A stretch of DNA of 51,914 nucleotides from Terriglobia bacterium. Lineage in GTDB: Bacteria > Acidobacteriota > Terriglobia > JAJPHL01. Under the pieces are notes generated by a model that worked only from the letters and a program-made list of their open reading frames with translations, did no database searches and was not told the origin of the DNA. The stretch is taken from positions 1-51,914 of the forward strand of contig JAJPHL010000008.1 in NCBI GenBank assembly GCA_021325275.1, read 5' to 3'. Below are positions 23,975-33,807 of the stretch, piece by piece (positions within the stretch are counted from its first letter, which is position 1; each line of letters opens with the position of its first letter). Position numbers and translations under genes: made by a program.

Positions 23975-26146
23975 ATGAAACACGTCAATTATCTCTGGAA
24001 CGATCAAGAAACAGAAAAGCTGTCTCCGGCCGAGCGATTGATCTATCGCTCGAACAAATTGGGATCCGATCTGCGCGTCGTGAACACGGGCGGCGGCAAC
24101 ACGTCGTCGAAGATCAAGGAACGCGATCCGCTGACCGGCGAGCAAGTGGAAGTGCTGTGGGTGAAGGGCTCGGGTGGCGATTTGCGCACCAGCAGCTTGG
24201 CGAATTTCTCGTCGCTGTATCAAGAGAAACTCGTGGCGTTGCAGAAAACGTACGCGGCCTCGCCGGAACGCGGACCGAAGAGCGAAGCGGAAGACCGCAT
24301 GGTCGGTTTCTATCCGCACTGCACGTTCAATCTGAATCCGCGGGCGGCGTCCATCGACACACCGCTGCATTCCTTCGTTCCGCGCCAGCATGTGGACCAT
24401 TTGCATCCGAACTCCGTGATCTCGGTGGCGGCGTCGGGGCGGTCGAAGGAATTGACGCAAGAGGTTTTCGGCGGGGAAGTCGGCTGGACGCCGTGGTTGC
24501 GTCCCGGCTTCGAGCTGGGGTTGGAATTGCAGCGGATTTGCCGCGCAAATCCCGCGCTGAAGGGCGTGGTGCTCGGGCAGCATGGCTTGATCAATTGGGC
24601 GGACGACGATAAAGCTTGCTACGAGTTGTCGCTGGGATTGATCGAGCGCGCCGCCGAGTTCATCGAGAAGAAAGACAGAGGTGCGGCGACATTCGGCGGT
24701 GCGAAATATCAGTCGCTTGACGATTCCGCGCGCGGCGAATTGCTGTTCGAGATTTTGCCGTGGTTACGAGGACAAATTTCCAGCAAAGCGCGCTTCATCG
24801 GCACCGTCGACTGGCGTCTCGAGACGCTACGTTTTGTGAATAGCCGCGATGCGGCGCGCCTTGCCGAGCTTGGCACCTCGTGTCCCGATCATTTCCTGCG
24901 CACGAAAATCAAGCCGCTGTACGTCGACTGGAATCCGCAGGCGGAAGACGTTGCCGCGTTGAAAGCGAAACTGACCGCCGGCCTGGAGCAATATCGCAAG
25001 GACTACGCGGCGTACTACAACGCGTGCCGTCGCCCGGATTCTCCGGCGATGCGCGACCCGAATCCCACCGTCATTCTAGTTCCCGGCGTTGGATCGATTG
25101 CTTGGGGCAAAAACAAGAGCGAATCGCGCGTGACCTCCGAGTTCTACAACTGCGCGGTGGAAGTGATGCGCGGCGCCGAGGCGATCGACGAGTATGTCGC
25201 GCTGCCGCAGCAGGAAGCGTTCGACATTGAGTACTGGCTGCTCGAGGAAGCCAAGCTGCGCCGCATGCCGCCGGAGCGCGAGATGGAACGCAGCGTCGTC
25301 GTGGTGATCGGCGCGGGCAGCGGAATCGGCCGCGCGGTGGCGCATCGTGTGGCGAAAGAAGGCGCGCACGTAGTCTGCGCGGATATGGACGCAGCCGCGG
25401 CGCAAGCAACGGCCGACGAACTCACCAAGATTTACGGGAAGGGAATTGGTCTCGGCGGTTCGGGGATTTCCGAATGTGGTCCCGCCATTGGACTGGCTGT
25501 CAACATCACGAAACGCGAGAGCATCCGCGAAATGCTGAAACAAACCGTGCTGGCGTACGGCGGCGTCGACAGCATCATCGTGACCGCCGGCGTTTTCGTC
25601 GCGCCGAGTCGCGAAGGAAAAGTCACCGACGAGCAGTGGCGCTTCACGTTTGATGTAAACGTGATGGGCGGATATTTGGTGGCAGACGAAACGCGTCCCG
25701 TGTGGCTGCGCCAAGGACTGCGCGGGTCTCTTGTGCTCACGACTAGCGTGAACGCCGTGGTCGCAAAGCCGGGATCGATTGCATACGACACCTCGAAGGC
25801 CGCGGCCAATCACTTGGTGCGCGAACTAGCAGTGGAGTTGGCGCCGCTGGTGCGTGTGAATGGACTCGCGCCCGCGACCGTGGTCGCGGGATCGAGCATG
25901 TTCCCGCGCGATCGCGTGATTGCGTCGCTGGTGAAATACAAAATCGCGTTTGCCGAAGCGGAGGACACTGAGTCGTTGCGCGCGAAACTGGCGGGATTCT
26001 ACGCCGAGCGCACGCTCACGAAGTCGCCGATTACGCCAGAGGATCAAGCGGAAGCGGCGGTTTTCTTGATCTCGCAGAAATCGTCGAAGACCACGGGACA
26101 AGTGATCTCGGTCGATGGCGGATTGCACGAAGCGTTCCTGCGTTAG
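23975..26146 (+). CDS. rhaD: Bifunctional rhamnulose-1-phosphate aldolase / short-chain dehydrogenase
   Basis: A 723-residue fusion. The N-terminal ~420 residues are a class II aldolase/adducin-type domain: [19 protein letters not shown], and the zinc-binding region with RQHVDHLHP and GQHGLINW. The C-terminal ~290 residues are a short-chain dehydrogenase with the NAD loop [17 protein letters not shown] and the catalytic YDTSKAA. The aldolase splits rhamnulose 1-phosphate into dihydroxyacetone phosphate and L-lactaldehyde, which the second domain oxidises. This is the arrangement used by Bacillus and rhizobia. It ends the rha operon, and with gap and pgk downstream the triose enters glycolysis. 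Confidence 0.94.
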   Translation: MKHVNYLWNDQETEKLSPAERLIYRSNKLGSDLRVVNTGGGNTSSKIKERDPLTGEQVEVLWVKGSGGDLRTSSLANFSSLYQEKLVALQKTYAASPERGPKSEAEDRMVGFYPHCTFNLNPRAASIDTPLHSFVPRQHVDHLHPNSVISVAASGRSKELTQEVFGGEVGWTPWLRPGFELGLELQRICRANPALKGVVLGQHGLINWADDDKACYELSLGLIERAAEFIEKKDRGAATFGGAKYQSLDDSARGELLFEILPWLRGQISSKARFIGTVDWRLETLRFVNSRDAARLAELGTSCPDHFLRTKIKPLYVDWNPQAEDVAALKAKLTAGLEQYRKDYAAYYNACRRPDSPAMRDPNPTVILVPGVGSIAWGKNKSESRVTSEFYNCAVEVMRGAEAIDEYVALPQQEAFDIEYWLLEEAKLRRMPPEREMERSVVVVIGAGSGIGRAVAHRVAKEGAHVVCADMDAAAAQATADELTKIYGKGIGLGGSGISECGPAIGLAVNITKRESIREMLKQTVLAYGGVDSIIVTAGVFVAPSREGKVTDEQWRFTFDVNVMGGYLVADETRPVWLRQGLRGSLVLTTSVNAVVAKPGSIAYDTSKAAANHLVRELAVELAPLVRVNGLAPATVVAGSSMFPRDRVIASLVKYKIAFAEAEDTESLRAKLAGFYAERTLTKSPITPEDQAEAAVFLISQKSSKTTGQVISVDGGLHEAFLR

Positions 26147-26156
26147 TGCGCCGGCG

Positions 26157-26633
26157 TTAGCTCTCCTGCCACTTCAGAATCTCGCCCTTTCCCGCGAGGA
26201 CGCTGCCGGGCATCACGCGAAGAAGCCAGGGATCGAGACGGACTGCCGCGAACGACTCCGATTCCGCGCTCGTCCAGCCGGGGATGATCCGCGGATCGTA
26301 GCCCAGCGGTCCCGGCGTGTTGGAAAACAACTCCCACAGCATTGTCCGCGTTGGTTGATCGAATACCAACTCGGCGCGGCATTCCGCGACGCAGGTGTCC
26401 TGCGTCGGCGACCAGTAGTTGATCGACATGTACGGATGTGCCGCGAGATGCGCGCGTTTCAGGGCCGTGGGCCGCGTGGCGACCCAACCGGTAAGGCGCG
26501 CGCCATCCCATTGCCAAATGGGATGGAAGATCCGCGCGCGCGGTTTTCCCTGCGGGTCGACGGTGGCCGCGCTGGCCCAAACGATTCGATGGGCCATCTC
26601 CACGAACGCCGGAGCCGTTTTCTCAAGTGTCAT
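26157..26633 (-). CDS. Pyridoxamine 5'-phosphate oxidase-like flavin-binding protein
   Basis: A 158-residue split-barrel protein: [23 protein letters not shown] with the strand-loop pattern of the family, then [21 protein letters not shown] and a mid-domain [11 protein letters not shown]. It resembles PNPOx-like flavin-binding proteins of unknown substrate, not true PdxH. The ATG at 26633 is preferred over 26639 because GGAGG lies six bases upstream on the minus strand. It converges with rhaD (10 bases apart). Confidence 0.8.
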   Translation of the reverse strand: MTLEKTAPAFVEMAHRIVWASAATVDPQGKPRARIFHPIWQWDGARLTGWVATRPTALKRAHLAAHPYMSINYWSPTQDTCVAECRAELVFDQPTRTMLWELFSNTPGPLGYDPRIIPGWTSAESESFAAVRLDPWLLRVMPGSVLAGKGEILKWQES

Positions 26634-26704
26634 TCTCATCCTCCATTGTGGCGTCGATCACAGGATTCTATAGTGAAAATCACAGGGAGCGCGCGGTCCC
26701 TTGA

Positions 26705-26710
26705 TATAAT
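26705..26710 (+). promoter_or_regulatory. Putative -10 box for gap-pgk
   Basis: A perfect TATAAT at 26705-26710 lies 58 bases before the gap start; the -35 at the expected distance is weak. AGGAGACCTTACATG gives gap a good ribosome binding site. Confidence 0.45.
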
Positions 26711-26768
26711 CACGTTTACTGCACTAAATCCTCCGGCTTCTTCGGAGACATTTTCCAGGAGACCTTAC

Positions 26769-27776
26769 ATGTCCATCAAAGTTGGGATCAACGGCTTCGG
26801 CCGCATCGGACGAAATATCGCGCGCACAGCGCTCGGCCACAGCGATTTGGAATTTGTGGCGGTGAACGATCTCACCGATCCGCACACGCTCGCGCATCTC
26901 TTTAAGTACGATTCGATTCTCGGCAATCTTAAAGAAGAAGTCACGCACGGCGCGGATTTCATCGCTGTCGGCGGCAAAAAGATCAAAGTGTTCAGCGAGA
27001 AGGATCCGGCGAAGCTCGATTGGTCGTCGGTGGGCGCCCAGGTTGTCGTGGAATCCACGGGATTTTTTACCGACGCGCATAAGGCCAAGGCCCATTTGCA
27101 GGGCACGGTGAAGAAAGTGATCATCTCGGCGCCGGCGTCGAACGAAGACATCACGCTGGTGCTGGGCGTGAATCAAGACAAATACGATGCCGCGAAGCAC
27201 CACATCATTTCGAACGCCTCGTGCACCACGAATTGTCTCGCGCCGCCCGCGAAAGTGGTGAACGATCTTTTCAAAATCATCAACGGATCGATGACCACGA
27301 TCCACTCCTACACCAACGATCAGAAAATTCTCGATTTTCCGCACAAGGACCTGCGCCGCGCGCGCGCCGCGGCCATCAACATGATCCCCACGTCGACCGG
27401 CGCCGCGAAGGCGATCGGCTTGGTGGTTCCGGAGTTGAAAGGCAAGCTTGACGGTTTTGCGATGCGCGTGCCGACGCCGAACGTATCTGTCGTCGATCTC
27501 GTGGCGTTCGTCGAGAAAGCCACAACGGTCGCGGAAGTAAACGGGGCGCTGAAAGCGGCGGCGGATGGTCCGATGAAGGGCATTCTCGGATACACCGAAG
27601 AACACTTGGTGTCCTCGGACTTCAAGGGCGACGAGCGCTCTTCGATCGTCGACGCCGATATGACGCGCGTGATCGGCGGAACGTGCGTGAAAGTGATCGC
27701 GTGGTACGACAACGAATGGGGATACTCGTGCCGTGTACGCGACCTGATCAAGTTCATCGCGTCCAAGGGCCTGTAG
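26769..27776 (+). CDS. gap: Glyceraldehyde-3-phosphate dehydrogenase, type I
   Basis: NAD-dependent oxidation and phosphorylation of glyceraldehyde 3-phosphate. The 335 residues match the family. [10 protein letters not shown] (about 7-16) binds NAD, the catalytic cysteine is C152 in [16 protein letters not shown] holds the histidine, and [12 protein letters not shown] is the C-terminal signature. N33-D34 after the second strand fits NAD preference. The ORF is open far upstream, but the ATG at 26769 has an AGGAGA site and matches the conserved start. pgk follows 2 bases after its stop. Confidence 0.97.
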   Translation: MSIKVGINGFGRIGRNIARTALGHSDLEFVAVNDLTDPHTLAHLFKYDSILGNLKEEVTHGADFIAVGGKKIKVFSEKDPAKLDWSSVGAQVVVESTGFFTDAHKAKAHLQGTVKKVIISAPASNEDITLVLGVNQDKYDAAKHHIISNASCTTNCLAPPAKVVNDLFKIINGSMTTIHSYTNDQKILDFPHKDLRRARAAAINMIPTSTGAAKAIGLVVPELKGKLDGFAMRVPTPNVSVVDLVAFVEKATTVAEVNGALKAAADGPMKGILGYTEEHLVSSDFKGDERSSIVDADMTRVIGGTCVKVIAWYDNEWGYSCRVRDLIKFIASKGL

Positions 27777-27778
27777 TC

Positions 27779-28927
27779 ATGTCCAAACTTTCGATTCGCG
27801 ATTTGGAACTCCAAGGGAAGCGTGTCTTCATTCGCGTGGATTTCAACGTTCCGCTCGGCGAGAGCGGGGAAGTGCAAGACGACACGCGAATCCGCGAAAC
27901 GCTGGCGACCCTGCGCTATGCGATGGATCACGGCGCAAAACTGGTGCTGGCATCGCACCTAGGGCGTCCCAAGGGTAAGGTGAATCCGAAGTACACGCTG
28001 AAGCCTGTCGCCGCGCACCTGGAGAAATTGCTGGGCCGCGCGGTGGCGTTCTCGCCTGATTGTACGCAATCGGTTCCCGGCGATGTGGTGCTGCTTGAAA
28101 ACGTGCGCTTCTACGCCGAGGAAGAAGCGAACGATCCGGCATTCGCAAAAAAACTCGCGGCGCTGTGCGACGTGTACGTGAACGACGCGTTCGGTAGCGC
28201 GCATCGCGCCCACGCGTCGACCGAGGGAATCGCGCACTGCGTGTCGCGGGCGGCGGCCGGCTTGCTGATGGAGAAAGAGCTGAACTATTTGGGCGCGGCG
28301 ATCGCGCATCCCGAGCGTCCTTACGTGGTGATCCTGGGCGGCGCGAAAGTCTCCGACAAAATCGAAATCATCCGCAACCTTTTGCCGCTCTGCGACACGA
28401 TGCTAATCGGCGGCGCGATGGTTTACACGTTTCTGAAGGCGAAGGGCGTGGAAACAGGGAAATCGCTGGTGGAAAACGACAAGCTCGATCTGGCGCGCGA
28501 ACTGATGGCGTCGCCGAAACTGAAATTCCCCGTGGATCACGTGATCGCGCCGCGCATCGAGCAAGGGGCCGAGACGATCGTGCAGCCGATTGACGCGCCG
28601 GTGCCTGCTGAGTGGATGGGCCTGGACATCGGTGAGGCGTCGGTGAAGCAATTCGCCGCGGAGGTCGCGCGGGCGAAGACGATTTTGTGGAACGGGCCGA
28701 TGGGCGTGTTCGAAGTTGAGCAATTCTCCCACGGCACGATCGGCGTTGCGAAAGCCGTCGCGGCCGCGGGCGCGACAAGTATCGTCGGCGGCGGCGATTC
28801 GGTTGCGGCGATCCACAAGGCGGGCGTGGCGGACAAGATTACGCACGTGTCCACGGGCGGCGGCGCGTCCATGGAGTTTTTGTCGGGCAAGAAACTGCCG
28901 GGCGTCGAAGCGTTGACGGACAAATAA
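27779..28927 (+). CDS. pgk: Phosphoglycerate kinase
   Basis: Transfers phosphate from 1,3-bisphosphoglycerate to ADP. 382 residues, two Rossmann-like domains: [12 protein letters not shown] at the N-terminus, [20 protein letters not shown], then [11 protein letters not shown], the nucleotide site WNGPMGVFE and [13 protein letters not shown]. The start at 27779 follows the gap stop. The last 67 bases are repeated, with changes, at 29586-29651. An MNT nucleotidyltransferase starts 25 bases downstream. Confidence 0.97.
   Translation: MSKLSIRDLELQGKRVFIRVDFNVPLGESGEVQDDTRIRETLATLRYAMDHGAKLVLASHLGRPKGKVNPKYTLKPVAAHLEKLLGRAVAFSPDCTQSVPGDVVLLENVRFYAEEEANDPAFAKKLAALCDVYVNDAFGSAHRAHASTEGIAHCVSRAAAGLLMEKELNYLGAAIAHPERPYVVILGGAKVSDKIEIIRNLLPLCDTMLIGGAMVYTFLKAKGVETGKSLVENDKLDLARELMASPKLKFPVDHVIAPRIEQGAETIVQPIDAPVPAEWMGLDIGEASVKQFAAEVARAKTILWNGPMGVFEVEQFSHGTIGVAKAVAAAGATSIVGGGDSVAAIHKAGVADKITHVSTGGGASMEFLSGKKLPGVEALTDK
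28861..28927 (+). repeat. pgk 3' end, first copy of a direct repeat
   Basis: The terminal 67 bases of pgk, including its stop codon, match 29586-29651 with 4 substitutions and one single-base deletion. The shared block includes AAGAAACTGCCGGGCGTCGA. The copies bracket the MNT-HEPN cassette. Confidence 0.9.
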
Positions 28928-28952
28928 GTCACGCTCTGCTAGACTAATTTGT

Positions 28953-29255
28953 ATGGCCACAACTTTGCCGGAAGTTCTTGACACCCTCCGCCGGCACGAA
29001 GCCGACTTGCGGCGGCGTGGTGTGCGCCATGCAGCAGTTTTCGGTTCGGTAGCCCGCGGCGAGCAGATTATCGGCAGCGACGTGGACGTTCTGGTGGATT
29101 TGGACCCCGCGGCGCCCATCGGCGTTTTCGAATACGCGCGCCTTACGCTCGATTTGGAAGAACTGATCGGCGCGCCTGTAGACCTCGCGGATCGAGAAGC
29201 GCTGAAGCCGCTGTTGCGCGATAGCATTTTGAACAGCGCCGTCAATGCCTTCTAA
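28953..29255 (+). CDS. MNT-type nucleotidyltransferase (antitoxin of a MNT-HEPN pair)
   Basis: A 100-residue minimal nucleotidyltransferase: VFGSVARGEQ with the GS motif, and SDVDVLVDLD with the paired aspartates. This is the MntA-type antitoxin that inactivates a HEPN (HepT) RNase. It begins 25 bases after the pgk stop and overlaps the HEPN start by 11 bases in another frame. The C-terminal LRDSILNSAVNAF is typical of the group. The partner HEPN gene is frameshifted. Confidence 0.88.
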   Translation: MATTLPEVLDTLRRHEADLRRRGVRHAAVFGSVARGEQIIGSDVDVLVDLDPAAPIGVFEYARLTLDLEELIGAPVDLADREALKPLLRDSILNSAVNAF

Positions 29256-29585
29256 AGACCCGGCGTCGCGCCTCCAGGACATCGTCGATCATATTGGCAT
29301 CGTCCGTTCGTTTGTCCTCGGCATCGATTCCGAAGGTTTGCCAAGGATCCGCTCCGGTTATACGCGGCGATCCGTGCGCTTGAAGTGATTTCGGAGGCGT
29401 CGCGTCGCCTGCCGGAAGAAATGAAGCTGCGCCATTCCGGGATCGACTGGGCGGCCATCGCGGCTGCCGGCAATATCTACCGGCACGAATACGACGTCGT
29501 TAGCCCGCGGCGCATATGGCAGACGATACAGCACGGTCTTGACGATCTTGAGCGCGTCTGCCGGGAAGAGTTGGGGAGGCGCTAA
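29245..29585 (+). pseudogene. Frameshifted HEPN/DUF86 (HepT-like) toxin gene
   Basis: The start gives PSKDPASRLQDIVDHIG and continues to LGIDSEG, then runs out of frame to a TGA. The correct continuation, FAKDPLRLYAAIRALEVI, SEASRRLPEEMK and WAAIAAAGNIYRHEYDVV, is in another frame to the TAA at 29583-29585. Restoring one T in the TTT at 29337-29339 joins both halves into one DUF86/HepT-length protein of about 113 residues. The active-site segment reads GNIYRHEY, with G where many toxins have R in RX4HxY. The gene is therefore probably inactive, or the frameshift is an assembly error in a homopolymer. It ends exactly where the second pgk repeat copy begins. Confidence 0.82.
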
Positions 29586-29651
29586 CGGCGCTTCGATGGA
29601 GTTTCTGTCGGGAAGAAACTGCCGGGCGTCGAAGCGGTGACGGACAAATAA
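29586..29651 (+). repeat. Degenerate second copy of the pgk 3' end
   Basis: 66 bases matching 28861-28927 with 4 substitutions and one deletion (GGG-AAG for GGGCAAG). It starts directly after the HEPN stop codon and ends with the equivalent of the pgk TAA. The deletion destroys its reading frame. It looks like the displaced end of the original pgk after cassette insertion, or a partial duplication. Confidence 0.9.
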
Positions 29652-29668
29652 TCGGTTAGGATACATCT

Positions 29669-29881
29669 ATGAGCCGTCTACAAGAGATCGAACGCCAAAT
29701 TGATCAATTGCCAGCGGACGAGTTTGCCGAACTGATGAAACATATGCTCGCCCTGGATCAGGAGCGGTGGGACCGTCAGATGGATGAGGACGCTGCAGCG
29801 GGACGCCTGGACCGTCTAGTTGACGAAGCTAGGGCGGCGCGCGAAGCTGGTCTGTTGAAGGACTGGCCTCCGTCAGAATGA
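29669..29881 (+). CDS. Small antitoxin of a RelE/ParE-type pair
   Basis: A 70-residue acidic helical protein: IERQIDQLPADEFAELMKHM, then RWDRQMDEDAAAGRLDRLVD and a tail AREAGLLKDWPPSE. This is the pattern of a common antitoxin placed directly before a RelE-like toxin. It starts 17 bases after the second pgk-end copy. Its stop overlaps the toxin start as ATGA. Confidence 0.82.
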   Translation: MSRLQEIERQIDQLPADEFAELMKHMLALDQERWDRQMDEDAAAGRLDRLVDEARAAREAGLLKDWPPSE

Positions 29882-30149
29882 GGTCTCGCGGAACGCCGAG
29901 ATTTTGGAGGCAGTTTTCCGAATTGCCGGCTGATGTGCAACAGCTTGCGAAGAAGAACTACAGTCTTTGGCGCAGCAACTTTTCTCATCCCTCCCTTCAG
30001 TTCCGCCGGCTCAAAGGCAAATACAATCTCTTCACAGTTCGCGAATTGGGGACCACTATCGCGCCGTCGCCGAAGAATACGGTGACGGCGACTTTACATG
30101 GATTTGGATTGGCTCGCACTCCGAGTACGATCGTTATGTATCGGACTAA
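29878..30149 (+). pseudogene. Frameshifted RelE/HigB-like toxin gene
   Basis: The N-terminal half (TPRFWRQFSELPADVQQLAK, FRRLKGKYNLFTVREL) is a RelE/ParE-superfamily toxin; after TVREL the frame continues into non-homologous sequence ending at 30168. The expected C-terminus ([29 protein letters not shown]) is in the next frame, ending at 30149. A single missing base in the G run near 30050 would restore a toxin of about 90 residues. The antitoxin upstream is intact. Inactive relic or homopolymer sequencing error are the two explanations. It overlaps the carB stop by 3 to 4 bases, convergently. Confidence 0.8.
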
Positions 30150-33100
30150 GTGGGTGAGCCGGCCTTAGCATGGAGCGCTTGCAGCGACGCGACGTTGATC
30201 GTCCCACGTTGCAGCGCTTCGATACCCGCGATGGCCGCGCGTGCGCCGGACAGCGTCGTAATCACCGGCACGCGATATTGCACGGCGGCGCGGCGGATCG
30301 TTTTTTCGTCGGCGTAGGAATGTGCGCCGATCGGCGTGTTCACCACCAGCGCGATCTTCTTCGCTTTGATCAAATCGACTGCGTTGGGGCGGCCTTCCTT
30401 GATTTTGAAAACGGTTTTCGCGGCCACGCCCGCCGCGGCGAGCGCTTGCGCCGTGCCGCGCGTCGCGACAAGCTGGAATCCGGCCGCCGAAAAGCGCCGC
30501 GCCAAATCGACCGCTTGCTTTTTATCCTGATCGCTCACACTGATGAAGACTTGACCCTTCAGCGGTAGTTTTTGTCCCGCGCTCAATTGCGCTTTGGCGA
30601 ACGCTTCGCCGAAGTCGGCGCCCACGCCCATCACTTCGCCCGTCGAGCGCATCTCGGGACCGAGGATCACATCGACGCCCGGGAATTTCGCGAACGGAAA
30701 CACCGGCGATTTCACGAAGCACGGCTTGCACGGCAGTTGGCCGGTGGAATACCCGAAGTCGCGGAGCTTGCGGCCCAGCATCAGGCGCGCGGCGAGTTTT
30801 GCCAGCGGCACGCCGACCGCCTTGCTCACATACGGTACCGTGCGCGACGCGCGCGGATTCACTTCCAGCACGTAAACGTTGCCGTTCTGGATCGCGTACT
30901 GCACGTTCATCAACCCGACCACGCCCAGCCGCCGCGCCAACTCGATGGTATAGCGGCGCATCGTTTCCTGCTGATCTTCCGGGATCGTCGCGGGGATCAC
31001 GCAGGAACTGTCGCCGGAGTGCGTGCCCGCTTCTTCGATGTGCTCCATGATCGCGGCAATCAATACGTCTTCTCCATCTGCCAGGCAATCGACGTCGACT
31101 TCCGTAGCGTTGTCGAGGAAGCGATCGATCAGCACGGGCAACGTTTGCCGGAATTCGAGTGCGCGGCGCATGTATTGCTCGACGGTCGCCTCGTCATACG
31201 CGATCGTCATGGCTCGCCCACCGAGAACGTACGACGGACGAATCAGCACGGGGAAGCCGATGCGCTCGGCGACCGCGCGCGCTTCTTCCACGGTCATCGC
31301 GGTGCCGTTTTCCGGTGAGGGAATTTGCAAATCGGCGAGCAGCGCGCCGAAACGTTTGCGATCTTCCGCCAGGTCGATGGAATCGGGCGACGTTCCGACA
31401 ATCGGCACGCCCGCCGCTTCCAGCGATCGCGCCAAGCTCAGGGGCGTTTGTCCGCCGAACTGCACGATCACGCCATAGGGCCGCTCGTGATCGACAATGC
31501 TCATCACGTCTTCATACGTCAGCGGCTCGAAGTATAAGCGGTCGGACGTATCGTAGTCGGTTGAGACAGTCTCCGGATTGCAATTCACCATGATCGTCTC
31601 GTAACCGTCTTCGCGCAGCGCGAACGACGCGTGGCAGCAACAATAGTCGAACTCGATTCCTTGACCGATTCGGTTCGGACCGCTTCCCAGGATCATCACT
31701 TTTTTGCGATCCGTCGGTTCGGCTTCGTCTTCCGTTTCGTAGCAGGAGTAAAGATACGGCGTGTGACTCTCGAATTCCGCCGAGCACGTATCGACGCGTT
31801 TGAAGACCGGGCGCACGCGCCGCTGCAACCTGACGTTGCGCACTTCTTCGCGCGTGGAGTTCCACATCCACGCGAGATGCGCGTCGCTCAGACCATGACG
31901 CTTGAACTGCCGCAGTTGCTCGTATGTCACCGTGGCGGGCGTCACCGTGGCCGCGTCTTTTTCCACCGCCAAAATCTCTTCCATTTGGCGAACGAACCAC
32001 GGATCGACGCCGGTCATTTCGGAGACTTGCGCGCCGCTGTATCCGTGCGCCAGCGCGTACTCCATGTACGACAAGCGATCCGGATGTGGCGTGACGAGGC
32101 GTTCGGTGATGCGCTCGTCGTCGAACTTTTCGGTGCCGCGCTTGCGTCCCGTTTCCAGCGAGCGGACACCCTTGCGCAACGCTTCCTTAAACGTGCGGCC
32201 GATGGCCATCACTTCACCAATTGATTTCATCTGCGGACCGAGCGTGTCGTCGGCGCCGGGGAATTTCTCGAATTGCCACTTGGGAATCTTTACCACCACG
32301 TAGTCCAGCGTGGGCTCGAAGCAACTGGGAGTTTTGTGCGTGATGTCGTTGGGGATTTCGTCGAGCGTGTATCCCACCGCGAGCTTGCTGGCGATTTTCG
32401 CGATGGGGAATCCCGTGGCTTTCGACGCCAGCGCCGAACTGCGCGACACGCGCGGATTCATTTCGATTACCACAAGGCGTCCATCGGCGGGATTCACCGC
32501 GAACTGCACGTTCGATCCGCCGGTTTCCACGCCGATCTCGCGAATGATTTTGATCGCGGCGTCGCGCATGTACTGATACTCGCGATCGGTAAGCGTTTGG
32601 GCCGGCGCCACGGTGATGGAGTCGCCGGTGTGCACACCCATGGGATCGAAGTTCTCGATGGAACAGATGATGATCACGTTGTCGGCGAGATCGCGGATCA
32701 CCTCGAGCTCGAATTCCTTCCATCCGAGCACGCTTTGCTCCACGAGCACTTCGCCGACGGGGCTGAGATCGAGTCCGCGCGTCAAAATCTCCACGCATTC
32801 TTCCTGGTTGTAGGCGATTCCTCCGCCGGTTCCGCCGAGTGTGAACGACGGCCGCAGAATCGCGGGATACCCGATGGTGTCGGCGAAAGCCACGCCGTCC
32901 TCGACGTTGTTGACGAGCTTGGAATGCGGCGTCTCGAGTCCCACACGGCGCACAGCGTCCTTGAACAGCAGGCGATCTTCGGCCATTTTGATCGCGCGAA
33001 GATTCGCGCCGATCAACTCGACACCGTACTTCTCGAGGATGCCGGCCTCGGCGAGCTCCACCGACAAGTTCAATCCTGTTTGCCCGCCGACTGTCGAGAG

Positions 33101-33358
33101 CAGGGCATCGGGGCGTTCCTTGCGGATGATTTCCTCGACGTAGGCGAGCGAGAGTGGTTCGATGTAAGTGGCGTCGGCGAGATCCGGGTCGGTCATGATG
33201 GACGCCGGATTCGAGTTCACCAAAATGACTTCGTAGCCCTCGGACTTGAGGGCTTTGCACGCTTGCGTGCCGGAATAATCGAACTCGCAGGCTTGGCCGA
33301 TGATGATGGGGCCGGAGCCTACGATGAGGATTCGCGAGATATCGTTTCTACGCGGCAT
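30146..33358 (-). CDS. carB: Carbamoyl phosphate synthase large subunit
   Basis: Makes carbamoyl phosphate from bicarbonate, ATP and glutamine-derived ammonia for pyrimidines and arginine. 1070 residues in two homologous ATP-grasp halves, starting [20 protein letters not shown] and, for the second half, [20 protein letters not shown]; the C-terminal MGS-like domain begins near [13 protein letters not shown]. The start is the ATG at 33358 ([11 protein letters not shown]). The ORF also opens 30 bases further upstream, but those codons are the inverted repeat of the inserted element. No Shine-Dalgarno stands before the ATG, which fits loss of the original leader to the insertion 8 bases away. 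carA is upstream on the same strand. Confidence 0.97.
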   Translation of the reverse strand: MPRRNDISRILIVGSGPIIIGQACEFDYSGTQACKALKSEGYEVILVNSNPASIMTDPDLADATYIEPLSLAYVEEIIRKERPDALLSTVGGQTGLNLSVELAEAGILEKYGVELIGANLRAIKMAEDRLLFKDAVRRVGLETPHSKLVNNVEDGVAFADTIGYPAILRPSFTLGGTGGGIAYNQEECVEILTRGLDLSPVGEVLVEQSVLGWKEFELEVIRDLADNVIIICSIENFDPMGVHTGDSITVAPAQTLTDREYQYMRDAAIKIIREIGVETGGSNVQFAVNPADGRLVVIEMNPRVSRSSALASKATGFPIAKIASKLAVGYTLDEIPNDITHKTPSCFEPTLDYVVVKIPKWQFEKFPGADDTLGPQMKSIGEVMAIGRTFKEALRKGVRSLETGRKRGTEKFDDERITERLVTPHPDRLSYMEYALAHGYSGAQVSEMTGVDPWFVRQMEEILAVEKDAATVTPATVTYEQLRQFKRHGLSDAHLAWMWNSTREEVRNVRLQRRVRPVFKRVDTCSAEFESHTPYLYSCYETEDEAEPTDRKKVMILGSGPNRIGQGIEFDYCCCHASFALREDGYETIMVNCNPETVSTDYDTSDRLYFEPLTYEDVMSIVDHERPYGVIVQFGGQTPLSLARSLEAAGVPIVGTSPDSIDLAEDRKRFGALLADLQIPSPENGTAMTVEEARAVAERIGFPVLIRPSYVLGGRAMTIAYDEATVEQYMRRALEFRQTLPVLIDRFLDNATEVDVDCLADGEDVLIAAIMEHIEEAGTHSGDSSCVIPATIPEDQQETMRRYTIELARRLGVVGLMNVQYAIQNGNVYVLEVNPRASRTVPYVSKAVGVPLAKLAARLMLGRKLRDFGYSTGQLPCKPCFVKSPVFPFAKFPGVDVILGPEMRSTGEVMGVGADFGEAFAKAQLSAGQKLPLKGQVFISVSDQDKKQAVDLARRFSAAGFQLVATRGTAQALAAAGVAAKTVFKIKEGRPNAVDLIKAKKIALVVNTPIGAHSYADEKTIRRAAVQYRVPVITTLSGARAAIAGIEALQRGTINVASLQALHAKAGSPT

Positions 33359-33365
33359 AAAAATG

Positions 33366-33807
33366 AGCCACCGAGACACCGAGAACACCGAGAACGCAAC
33401 TACAAAACCAGGCGCTTGAAGCCGCCTTCCATCAGGACCGGAGAGTTGAAATTGAATAACAATCCCACCTCCATGCCGGTTACACGGAGATAGGCCAAAA
33501 CTTGTGCCACGAAGAGACTGTGCATGGATTCAGCGCTCTTGATCTCGATAATCACTTTCTCTTCGACCAGCAAATCGAGCCGGTATTCACCAACCGTCGC
33601 GCCCCTGTAAATCACAGGGTAGGTTCTTTGCCGCTCGAATCGTAACCCAGCCGCCTGGAGTTCGACGCACAAGGCGTTTTCATACGTTGCTTCCAAGAGT
33701 CCCGGACCAAGAGCACGATGAACATTGATCGCGCAACCGATGATCGCCCGCGTAAGGCCGTCTAACGGATGGCTAGGTTTCTCGGTGTTCTCGGCGTCTC
33801 GGTGGCT
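33366..33807. mobile_element. 442-bp inverted-repeat element carrying a GxxExxY gene, inserted between carA and carB
   Basis: 29-base terminal inverted repeats at 33366-33394 and 33779-33807 differ at one position; the outward half reads AGCCACCGAGACACCGAGAA on the left. The right end includes two bases of the carA stop codon, and the left end lies 8 bases before the carB start, so the element fills the whole carA-carB junction. Inside is a single gene reading along with the operon. No clear target-site duplication is visible. Two gene-less palindromes with related arms (1383-1493, 22063-22163) suggest an interspersed family. Mobility is inferred from structure; no transposase is present. Confidence 0.75.
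33400..33696 (-). CDS. GxxExxY protein, PD-(D/E)XK nuclease-like (PDDEXK_3)
   Basis: The visible core has [20 protein letters not shown] and VIIEIKSAE, giving D-x(n)-ExK as in PD-(D/E)XK nucleases, then [20 protein letters not shown] and the typical end FKRLVL. The coordinates use the only canonical start, TTG at 33696, but homologous sequence continues upstream: GLTRAIIGCAINVHRALGPG and the signature GLLEATY are in the same open frame, which stays open through the inverted repeat to 33810. There is no ATG or GTG there; an ATT at 33810-33808 overlaps the carA TAG by one base and has GGAGG 10 bases before it. Function is unknown; many genomes hold several copies. It may be translated by coupling or be a relic. 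Confidence 0.75.
   Translation of the reverse strand: MEATYENALCVELQAAGLRFERQRTYPVIYRGATVGEYRLDLLVEEKVIIEIKSAESMHSLFVAQVLAYLRVTGMEVGLLFNFNSPVLMEGGFKRLVL

Noticed and set aside
29245-29585. Programmed frameshifting in the HEPN gene
   Set aside because: No slippery heptamer or downstream stem-loop is visible at the TTT; a simple deletion or read error explains it better.
32273-33493. 406-residue plus-strand ORF over carB and the element
   Set aside because: Complement of carB; no motif, and its end crosses the inverted repeat.
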